The notes under the pieces are model-generated. The model did no database searches, had not been told where the DNA came from, and saw only the letters and a program-made list of their open reading frames with translations. A DNA stretch of 64,000 nt from Ictalurus punctatus. Taxonomy: Eukaryota > Chordata > Actinopteri > Siluriformes > Ictaluridae. Both the position numbers and the translations under genes were made by a program. Every line of letters begins with the position of its first letter. The stretch's first letter is position 1. Below are positions 11,633 through 21,093 of the stretch, piece after piece. The stretch is taken from positions 7,557,186-7,621,185 of the forward strand of contig NC_030441.2 of NCBI RefSeq assembly GCF_001660625.3, written 5' to 3'.

Positions 11633-12338
11633 ACTTCCACAAGTGTTTACACAGCAAACCGAGAACGCTTCCCTTTCACTACGTCTTCCTTCTAGCGCTC
11701 TGATTGGCTAACAGTCCGAGCCAACTTGAACAACCAGCCAATCATCGCGCAGAAGGCGGGATTTCTTTTTTCTTTCATCTCGGTCCTGTCTCAAAATGGC
11801 GCCCTTAGCACTGCCGTCCTGCTCCGAGTCTGCACTTTAGTGACGTCAACAAAGCGGGACTGGTAATGAGTCCTCGAGTCCTCGCAGGTGCGGGGTTTGG
11901 AACACAGCTCAATGTAGACGGAACGGGAATCTTCAACATAGCACCGCTGAATGTTGTCCGGGTAGAAACATGGTGCGTGAATATACTTAAAATAAATGAA
12001 TTAATAAATAACGATGTTTTGGTACAGATATTAGTTCCCACCCGTGTGACGCCTCAAACGTTTTGTAATTTCACAGCTTGAGATTTGTGGTGCGTTGAAA
12101 ATGATTACATTTTGGGTCGAGTGTATGTTTGTTTCACTACGACTGAAATAGTTGATGCACTGAAAATCAACGTGATTTTTCAGACAGAGGAGCGAGTAAA
12201 GCAACGGCAGGAACGTGAGTCTTCTGTAGTTGGTGTTAGAGCATGTCTCGGTACATTTCTGTCACTGAGTTAGCAGGTTAATAAGCGAACCGTAGCTGTT
12301 TGTCCGGCAGCTTTGACCTTGTTGTAAGTTTCCAGTCC
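11633..12338. promoter_or_regulatory. Shared bidirectional promoter of txnl4b and trmt10c
   Basis: The start codons of the two divergent genes are 706 bp apart. Near the txnl4b end are two CCAAT-type motifs in opposite orientation: GATTGGCTA at about 11701 and CCAATCATC at about 11738. They are followed by a YY1-like CAAAATGGCGCC at 11792-11803 and a full CRE palindrome TGACGTCA at 11841-11848. No TATA box is evident. The composition fits a housekeeping CpG-type promoter. A non-coding first exon for trmt10c in this interval is possible but not demonstrated. Confidence 0.65.
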
Positions 12339-13799
12339 ATGATGTTTGTCAGGGTTCCTATTGTGGCTGTGCTGAGGAGGTTTCTCCCTCCAGTTTCCAC
12401 GCTTGTGAAATATCATGCTACTAATCCGTCCACATGCTGCTCAGCTCTTACCACGAGCCGATCCCTGAGTACTGGCTGGACTTTGAAAACAGATGCTCCT
12501 CAGCATAGACCTGAGCTTGACTTGGACGTATGGAAATCGGTGATGAGATCCCAGGCGTCGCAAGATGAGACACCTAAGGACAGAGAGGAAGAAAGCACAG
12601 CTGCTGAGGAAGAAGGCTCTCCAGTAGAGGCGAGCCGTACGCTGGTGGACATGTGGCGGCAGGCTGGAAAACAAGTCCCTGACAACATTACAGATGAACA
12701 ACTGGAGACGCTTGCGGAACTCGCCACAAAGTCCTCCAAGAGGAAGTACCTCAAGTATCTGGCTATTAAAGAGGGTCATAAGAAGGCCAACAGAGAGAAA
12801 AAGGAAAAAAAGAGGGCCGAGAGGTTGGCGGACAGGAAGGAGGAGGCAGGATGCGCCGACAGGCCGGAAGACGCGGAAGAGGAAGGGGAAGGAGAACCCA
12901 AGTTGAGAAACACGTATCTGATGCAGTTCTGGACTCGTTCGATAGACAGAGCGTTGGGCTGGAGAGCGGCACAGGCCATGCAGTACGGCCAGCCACTTGT
13001 CTATGACATGAGCTATGACCAGCACATGACGAGGCGCGAGATGGAGAACACGATCTCCCAGCTCATGGAGACTGAAGGCTGGAACCGTCGCTCGGTAGAC
13101 CCCTTCCATTTGCACTTCTGCAACCTGCAGCCAGACAGTGCTTACCATCGCGAGCTCCTCAAACGCTACGGCCAAGAGACGTGGGATCGTCTTCCGATCA
13201 CTGCTACCAGCCAGCGCCACGTAGACATGTTTCCCCGGGAGGACCTCGTCTACCTGACCGCCGATTCTCCCAACGTGCTCCACACCTTCGACCACAGCAA
13301 GGTGTACGTCATCGGAGCCATGGTGGACCGATCCATCCAGTCCGGCGTTTCTCTGGCCAACGCCAAGCGCCTCAAGCTATCCACGGCTCGACTGCCTCTG
13401 GACGAGTACCTGCACTGGGAAATCGGGGCCAAGAACCTGACGCTGGACCAGATGATCCGCATCCTGATGACGACCAAGGAGACGGGCAGCTGGGAGAAAG
13501 CTCTGGACTTCGTGCCCAAGAGAAAGCACGATGGCTTCCATCAGCAAAAAAGTAAAGACAGCTCTCAAAGACCAGAGACGTCGACGGGGGCGTTCAGAGG
13601 GAACGCAGAGGGAGAACGAAGGCAAATATTTGTGAGTAAACAGAGACAGAAAAACCTGACTAGAAGCGATGTTACACCCAAACCGACGTTCGGAGCAGAA
13701 ACCATATCTGGACAGAGCAGACTGCGGATTGCGCTGAAAAGCAAACTAGAGGAACGCAGTAAAGTGGCGAGTAAAAGAAACTGGTGGGAGGAAGAGTAG
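12339..13799 (+). CDS. trmt10c: tRNA methyltransferase 10C / mitochondrial RNase P subunit 1
   Basis: A single coding exon of 486 residues starting at the tandem ATGATG at 12339; the frame is open further upstream but has no ATG there. TRMT10C (MRPP1) with HSD17B10 methylates purine 9 of mitochondrial tRNAs and, with PRORP, forms protein-only RNase P for 5'-end cleavage. The N-terminus is rich in Arg, Val and Ser, fitting a matrix presequence. A Lys/Glu-rich helix (residues about 140-185) precedes the SPOUT Trm10 domain. Family motifs include YVIGAMVDRS, with the expected catalytic Asp at 330, then LPLDEYL and LTLDQMIRILM, and finally FVPKRKHDGF. The C-terminus continues about 85 residues beyond that motif as a basic, low-complexity tail, longer than in human (403 residues in total). 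A polyadenylation signal follows at 13868. Confidence 0.96.
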   Translation: MMFVRVPIVAVLRRFLPPVSTLVKYHATNPSTCCSALTTSRSLSTGWTLKTDAPQHRPELDLDVWKSVMRSQASQDETPKDREEESTAAEEEGSPVEASRTLVDMWRQAGKQVPDNITDEQLETLAELATKSSKRKYLKYLAIKEGHKKANREKKEKKRAERLADRKEEAGCADRPEDAEEEGEGEPKLRNTYLMQFWTRSIDRALGWRAAQAMQYGQPLVYDMSYDQHMTRREMENTISQLMETEGWNRRSVDPFHLHFCNLQPDSAYHRELLKRYGQETWDRLPITATSQRHVDMFPREDLVYLTADSPNVLHTFDHSKVYVIGAMVDRSIQSGVSLANAKRLKLSTARLPLDEYLHWEIGAKNLTLDQMIRILMTTKETGSWEKALDFVPKRKHDGFHQQKSKDSSQRPETSTGAFRGNAEGERRQIFVSKQRQKNLTRSDVTPKPTFGAETISGQSRLRIALKSKLEERSKVASKRNWWEEE

Positions 13800-13867
13800 C
13801 CTTATACCACTGCTGATATCCCCCACACAAAGGAACTGCACTCGTCTACTGAATTTGATGTGTGACA

Positions 13868-13873
13868 AATAAA
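13868..13873 (+). terminator. Polyadenylation signal of trmt10c
   Basis: AATAAA, 69 bp after the trmt10c stop codon. Confidence 0.8.
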
Positions 13874-14094
13874 CGGTTTAATTATGGCTGCTGTTGTGGT
13901 TCAGTTCATGATGTCCAAATCAACCAAATGCTATTCATATTACGTGGAAGTGTGCCTGCGATGCAGCAGACTCCTGCTCTGTAAGGGAACGTCGACGACG
14001 TGGCCTTCTGCTCTTCTGCAGAACAAGACCTTGATCGAAAATGTTAGAAATGTTATGCTGTATAATCTCATACAGGATATTCAAGTGGGATGTA

Positions 14095-14858
14095 CAGTTG
14101 TGCTGAAAAGTTTGTATACCCCTTGCGGAATCTGTTCGATCTTAACACTGTTAACAAAATAAGACGGATGATAAAAATCCCGGTTTTTATTTAGTTCTGT
14201 CCTGAATGAACTATTACACATAACAGATGTTCACATATAGCCCACAAGACAAGATAATAACTGAATTTATAAAATTTACCCCGTTCAAAAGTTTACACAC
14301 CCTTGATTATTAATCCTGCGTGTCGTTACCTGGATGATCAGAGACTGTGTTTATGTTTTGTGAGAGTTGAGCAGTTAAACTGCCCACTGTTCTTCAGAAA
14401 AATCCTCCAGGTCCTTCACATTCTTTACTTTTCCAGCATCTTCTGCATATTTGAGCCCTTTCCAACAGCGACTATATGATGCTGAGTTCCATCTTTTCAC
14501 ACTGAGGACGACTGAGAGACTCGTACACGACTATTACAAAAGGTGCAAACGTTCACTGATGCTCCAGAAGGCAACACGGTACATTAAGAGCCAGGGGGGT
14601 GTAAACTTTTGAACAGGGTGATCTGTGTAAATGTCTCCCAGAAGACAAAATACTAATCACTTTTGAACGGGGTAATTGTGATCAATTCAGCTGTTATCTT
14701 GTGGACTATATGTAAACATCTGTTATGTGTAATAGTTTATTCAGGACAGAACTAAATAAACAACAACATGGGATTTTTATCATGCGTCTTATTTTGTTAA
14801 CAGTATTAAGATTGAACAGATTCCACAAGGGGTATACAAACTTTATGGGCGCAATCGC
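14095..14858. mobile_element. TA-flanked MITE with long inverted arms, copy 1
   Basis: Begins CAGTTGTGCTGAAAAG after a TA and ends in the reverse complement of the same sequence (with differences). The inverted arms extend for roughly 190 bp and include 'acataacagatgtt' and its complement. This is a non-autonomous Tc1/mariner-type element. It shares nearly its entire sequence with 16989-17717. Confidence 0.8.
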
Positions 14859-14865
14859 ATATTCC

Positions 14866-15252
14866 TTATGCAGTCCGTCGAGGATTTTGTGAATTTCGTA
14901 GAACTCGACGCAAAATCAAGGAAACGCCGCAGTATTCGCAGGCGCTCGCAACGTTTCAAAATTCCCGCGCATTCTGGCCGCAACGTCGTCGCAACGCGCA
15001 TTCAGCCGAAGCCCGGACACGAGTACAACTAAAAGTTCTCATTTACCAACAAACATCACTGCGAAAGAGCGTGCAGAACGATTCCGTGCGATTGCGTTTT
15101 TTGCCAATTCGAGTAGTTTTCCGTAAAAAAAAATTAAAAAAAGTTCCAAAAAACAAGCTGCGTCACAAATTTCGGGGGAAACCCGCTGCGAAATCCAGCG
15201 TTTTTGGACGCGACGATCGCAAAATAAAACCCTGTGATATCCTGCACGGACT
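14866..15252. mobile_element. Inverted-repeat element with GCAGTCCGT ends, copy 1
   Basis: The left end reads 'gcagtccgtcgaggatt' and the right end 'atcctgcacggactgc', its inverted partner. The inside is rich in CG. Related sequence recurs at 20076-20165 and 63007-63370. No coding capacity is seen. Confidence 0.65.
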
Positions 15253-15615
15253 GCTTGTAATTCCAAGATGTTAAATGAAATATCAAATGAATGAAAACCT
15301 CGGACACGTTTTTTTTTTCCTTCCTCAATAGCCGGCATTTAATTGGTGCAAAATTCCGACGGGATGATCGTAACCGACTCATTTCACGGTACAAGAAAAA
15401 CATACAGACGTGTTTGAGACATTTTACAAAACAGATTCAGTTCAGTAGAAGTGAAACGACTTACACGATCGCACCCGCGTTCGTTATAGCAGGGTCAGCA
15501 TTATTATCCGGATACTCAGCAGCTCATCGAGTCCTAATGTAGCGTGTACCGCTCGGCTTGTTCGCGTTCAGCTAGAACAGTTCCCAACAGATGCTGATAT
15601 GATGAAGAATTCGAC

Positions 15616-15656
<41 letters not shown>

Positions 15657-16344
15657 CGTAATCAAGGAAACACATCAGGGAAATCATCACCCGGCATTTT
15701 TAAATGTCTTGTCTATATAAATAACTGTGCAAAGACAAGGCGACTCGCATGCTGTTCAACAAATCAACAGCTTCAGGTTACAGGGAAACAACAACAACAA
15801 CAACAACGTCCAATATAACGGGGGAAAAACACAACGCTTCCTGATCCCGTAGATCCCGTAGAGTCCAGCTGTGCTCTCTCTTTGCTGTCCATAAAAAGAC
15901 GACTCCAGACGTTTATTCTGTGCTTGCTGGGATTCAATACTGAGCCAACAGACGTTAATCAGTTTTGTTGTTTGGTTCAAATGAATGCAAGGAAATGATC
16001 AGGTCACAGAAGTGATCAGAATATCCAACGGCGCGGTACGGGGCCGTGTCCAAACTGTCCGGCTTTAAAAATACCAGGTTATAAAAAGTAAAAAGTGTCA
16101 GACTATTATACTCCCTGTTATATTACAGTACAGCGTTGTATTGTTTGCATCCCTAACGTATGGAAAGAAAAGGAAAATGTAGCAGAATTATAACACGCAT
16201 GTAGGAGAACCCGAACAACCTGACAGATGGAAGGAAGGAAGTGTGATGGGGCTGCAGCGAGGAGCCCAAAGCTGCGAGGAGGATACGGGGGCTCGGTCCT
16301 AATCACGCCGAGGTCGAGGGTTCAAATCCGTGTACTGTGTGGTG
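15253..16344. other. Intergenic stretch with simple repeats
   Basis: No gene recognised. A (CA)n microsatellite lies at about 15621-15652 and a (CAA)n run at about 15790-15808. The rest is unassigned. Confidence 0.4.
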
Positions 16345-16525
16345 GGTAGTGGTGGCTCTGTGGTTAAAGGATCTGTGTTGCTGATCAGAAGCTCAGAAGT
16401 TCAAACCTCAGCGCTGCCACTGCTGGGCCCTCGAGCAAGGCCCTCAACCCTCAACTGCTCAGGTGTATAATTGCGAAACGTCGCTCTGGATAAGAGCGTC
16501 TGCCAAATGCCGTAAAAGTAAATAA
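16345..16525 (+). repeat. tRNA-derived SINE
   Basis: A tRNA-like head ('ggctctgtggttaaagg', then 'agttcaaacctc' as a B-box-like segment) is followed by 'ccactgctgggccctcgagcaaggccct' split over the central domain and the tail 'ctctggataagagcgtctgc'. The same family is present at 52818-52993. Confidence 0.8.
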
Positions 16526-16988
16526 GAACGCGATTGGAGACAAACACATTATTAAAGAATATTTACATTATTATTCACGTTCAGAACGAAGAACTTACTA
16601 TACACGATGAACACTATCTGACCTGTGGTAATGTAACATCCTAACACAACACATGTCTGTCTCCTGACGAGACGTGCAGACATTCCTGAGGGTATGCAAA
16701 CTTTCGCACTCAACTGTATTAGTATCACAGATCTAGACTGAAGAAAAAAAAAAAAAATAAACCCAAGATAACGAGAAAAGAAAACAGGAAGTGTGACAGA
16801 ACGTGTCATTAAAGGGAAACCCCCGTGGTTTTTTCTTTTTTCTTTTTAAACCTAATCTCTTCTTATATTACATCTGTAGTGTTTCTAAACAACACGACAC
16901 TGGGAGAAGAACGGAAAACAGTCTCGACTCTGTGCGAGCAAAAGTGTCAAAGTTCTTGTTCGTAGTCATCACAAACACTACAGATGTA

Positions 16989-17717
16989 CAGTTGTGCCCA
17001 AAAGTTTGTATACCCCTTGCGGAATCTGTTCAATCTTGATACTGTTAACAAAATAAGACGGATGATAAAAATCCCATGTTGTTGTTTATTTAGTTCCGTC
17101 CTGAATAAACTATTACACATAACAGATGTTTACATATAATCCTCAAGACAATAGCTGAATTTATAAAAATTACCCCGTTCAAAAGTTTACACACCCTTGA
17201 TTATTAATCCTGCGTGTCGTTACCTGGATGATCAGAGACTGTGTTTATGTTTTGTGAGAGTTGTTTACTTTTCCAGCATATTCTGCGTATTTTACTCCTT
17301 TCCAACAGCGACTATATGATGTTCAGATCCATCTGTTCACACTGGGGACGACTGAGGGACTCGTACACGACTATTACAAAAGGTGCAAACATTCACTGAT
17401 GCTCAAGAAGGCAACACGGTACATTAAGAGCCAGGGGGGTGTAAACTTTTGAACAGGATGATGGGTGTAAATTGTTAGTATTTTGTCTTCTGGGAGACGT
17501 GAGATGTTATTTAGCGTCTGAAGGGCAGTACTACATGAAAAAAAAAAAAAAAAGATCTTTAAACAAAATAATTTACACTGATCATCCTGTTCAAAAATTT
17601 ACACCCCCCTGGCTCTTAATGTACCAGGACTAAATAACAAAACATGGGATTTTTATCATCCGTCTTATTTTGTTAACAGATAATGCAATGGGGTATACAA
17701 ACTTTTGGGCACGACTG
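16989..17717. mobile_element. TA-flanked MITE with long inverted arms, copy 2
   Basis: Begins CAGTTGTGCCCAAAAG after the TA at 16987-16988 and ends CTTTTGGGCACGACTG. It is the same family as 14095-14858, in the same orientation. An A-run at 17538 interrupts the right half. Confidence 0.85.
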
Positions 17718-18149
17718 TTAATAGAAGTAAACTTGTGCTAAAAGTACTGAACGTAACTTTTCAAGAAACGAACACAGTGAACTCGGAGGCAAAACTTGAA
17801 CGTGGTCTTCAAATAAACAATAAGCTTCCTTTCCCTAATCATGCTTTATGAATGCTCTGCTGAGGGAGTCTTCGTTTACATCCTGGCACTACTCTCCCGT
17901 GTGGGCGGGGCTTAATAGTGATTTACTCTCATGGGCTAGAGAGATTTGGATCGACAGCTGGAGGGTCCAGCTGAGGAGGAGGATTATGACTATAACGACG
18001 ATGACGCTGCTGCGTGTCGCTCCTGAGAGCTCATCTAAAAAAAAAATAGTCATGAGACTACCCAAACCTCCAAAAAAATTAAGAAAGTCATTTCCACTGC
18101 AAAGTAAAAAACAGAGAACCGCATCCAGGACGCTCTCCCAAAATTTGTA
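17718..18149. other. Intergenic stretch
   Basis: No gene or clear repeat recognised. Short open frames on both strands show no family resemblance. Confidence 0.35.
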
Positions 18150-18293
18150 TGAATGGGTGTGTGAGTGTGCCCTGTGATGGATTGGCACCCAGTCCAGGGT
18201 GTCCCCCGCCTTGTCCCCCATGCTCCCTGGGATAGGCTCCAGGTTCCCCGCGACTCTGTAGGATAAGCGGTGTAGAAGATGGATGGATGGATG
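18150..18293 (+). repeat. Abundant fish SINE-like repeat, 3' half
   Basis: Runs from 'gaatgggtgtgtgagtgtg' through 'ccctgggataggctccagg' to 'ggataagcggtgtagaa'. It is the 3' half of the repeat intact at 37765-38105. Confidence 0.8.
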
Positions 18294-18459
18294 TTAGATT
18301 TTTGCCACCGAGTTGCAGTTTCAGAGCGTTTTTCAATACTTCAGCACAAATTGAATTTCATACAGATGCAGTAAGTAGACACTGGGTTTCAAAAATAAAT
18401 AAATATTTTTAAAAAACAACAAAAAAAACACTGGTGTATTGCTTTAATGTGAGATTGTC

Positions 18460-20934
18460 TTAGAGCACGATCAGCTCGCCAGTGCAGCGCTCGCAGCAGT
18501 TAAAGGTGATGTTCTCATAGCGAGTGTACGGGTGGAAACGTCCGATGCTTTTCTTATTGGGAAGGAAAGGAGAAGCGCTGGAGTCGCTAGTTCCCGAGTC
18601 GTCCGCGGTGTCCGGGCAGGATATGGGATCCAGAATCCTCAGTACCTAATTTGGGAAATATGGATTACGGATATAAGACGGCAATCCACATTCAGTTAAA
18701 AAAAATGCATAAGAAGAATGACATACAGACAACAACATACCTTTTCAGCCATCTTCTCAGCCGGTGTGTTGCAGAGTTCTGAAGCCGAACCGCTCTTCAC
18801 GCTCGCGCCGCTCTTGCTTATGTTTCCCAGCAGGTGCGAGTTGATGGCGTCGGCCAGCTTGTGATTGGCCGCAGCCAGTTCTCCGGTGCTGAGCGGCTGT
18901 GCGCTGGGGTAGTAGGTTTGCTGTCTACCCCACTGTAACGAGACTAGAAGCTGCTCCAGAGATCTGCCAGGCACAAAAATGTGCAGAGATTCAGAAAAGA
19001 GATCATCACAGAGAACGCCGATAACGACTACGTTTACACGGACAACGATAATCCGATATGAACCCGATTAAGACGATACTCTGATTAAGAAACTAGCATG
19101 TAAACAGAGATTATTGATGACCTTAATCCGATTAAAGTCACACTCAGATTAAACACAGATGGAATGAAGACGTGTGGAGTATTCCTGTTTTAGTCGCGTT
19201 ATCGACGTGCGTTACAGACACGTACACACCTTAATCACACTATTAACCTCGTGTGAGAGTTTTCACCGCATTTTGCTGACAGGACGCGTACACACACGGC
19301 AGCGCTCGACCGTTTAACAGCAAACAAGAGAGAACGGCCGCGTCCCAAACCACGTACTTACCTGCTATATAGTAGGTGAGATACATGTTTCTCAGTAGGT
19401 AAGAACGTGGTTTGGGACGCAGCCCACGTCTTCAAGCAGTCGTCTGTTTACACGTACAGCACGACAAATAATTAACCGCACTTGAAGCGTTCGTGAAATT
19501 AAAATGAAACACCCGAAACTGTATACGGTTCCATAACGAAGACCAACTGTATGTTTTGTGTGTCGTTTTGTATGTCGTGTACGCAGTACAGTGAAAACCA
19601 CGCCTTGTGCCTCTGCACTTCCCCTCAGGATGAATAAAGTGAATGAATCTAGCTATTTCGCTACGATTTCTGATCAGTGTGCTGAAGAATATATTGTTGT
19701 ATGTTTACTCTTATGCTGTATGAAGTGTGGTTGCCCCGTACCGGATTGTGTTGTAGACCTGTATACAGATTTAACCACACGGCTGGTCTGGTTAGGTTTG
19801 TCCACATCTAGGTCTTACCTGTGTGTGTGCATCATGTCTCGGGAGAACTCCTCTCTCTCACGCAGCAGGTCCTGAATGGCAGTTTGGGCCTCTCTGGTCT
19901 GTCGCTGGAGAGCAGCTCGGGCATTAGTCAACTCCTCAGCCATCACTCTAGGTTCAGACAGGGGCAACAGAATGTTAGGAACGTTGCTTGTAAACTTATG
20001 TTGCGAATACAGGTTGAAATATCAGTGTTCAGTAAGATTAACACAAAGGACTCTGCAAGTTGCATCGCAAATTTTTTTTCAAAGGCCACCGAAGAATCGA
20101 GCGTTTTTGGCCACAACCATCACAAAGAGGCTCCGTGAGATCCTGTACGGACTGAACACTGAACACTGAACAGCTCACAAAGCGGCTGGACAGAAATCTG
20201 GATCTACAGATCAGGGAGAGGTTCAGCCAGTGTTTCTCGTCAATATATCTGGTCCCATTTCATTCATTAATCCTGATTCATTCTGAGGAAAATAAACAGG
20301 CGTGGTTTGAAATTTTTTGATGGTCAGGAAGAAAGAGAGAGAGGGAGGGAGGGAGGGTGGGAGAGAAAAAGAGAGAGCGAGAGAAAGAGAAAGAGCACGT
20401 GCCAGAGAGAAAAAGAGAGAGTGAGAGAGAGAGAGAAAGGGAGAGAGAGTGAAAAAGAGCGAGAGAGAGAGAGAGAGAGAAAGAGAGTGAGAGAGAAAGA
20501 GCGAAAGAGAGAAAAAGAGCGAGAGAGAAAAAGAGAGAGTGAGAGAAAAAGAGAGAGTGAGAGAAAAAGAGAGTGAGAGAAAAAGAGAGAGTGAGAGAGA
20601 GAAAAAGAGAGTGAGAGAGAGAAAGAGTGTGAGAGAGAAAAAGAGAGAGCGAGAGAGAAAGAGAGTGAGAGAGAGAGAAAGAGAGTGAGAGAGAAAAAGA
20701 GAGAGAGAGAAAAAGAGTGAGAAAGAAAAAGAGAGAGAGAGAGAAAAAGAGAGTGAGAGAGAGAGAAAGAGAGTGAGAGAGAAAGAGAGATTGAGAGAGA
20801 GAGAAAAAGAGAGTGAGAGAGAGAAAGAGAGGGAGAGAGAGCGAGAAAGTGAGAGAGAGAGAAGAAGAGAGAGAGAGAAAGCGCGATAGCGAGTGAGAGA
20901 GAAAGTGAGAGGGAGAGAGAGCTAGAGAAAGAGG

Positions 20935-20983
<49 letters not shown>

Positions 20984-21062
20984 GCGAGAAAGTGAGAGAG
21001 AGAGAAGAAGAGAGAGAGAGAAAGCGCGATAGCGAGGGGGAGAGAGCTAGAGAAAGAGGGAG

Positions 21063-21093
<31 letters not shown>

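Noticed and set aside
12441..13295. 284-residue open frame antisense to trmt10c
   Set aside because: Shadow of the high-GC trmt10c coding exon; no family resemblance.
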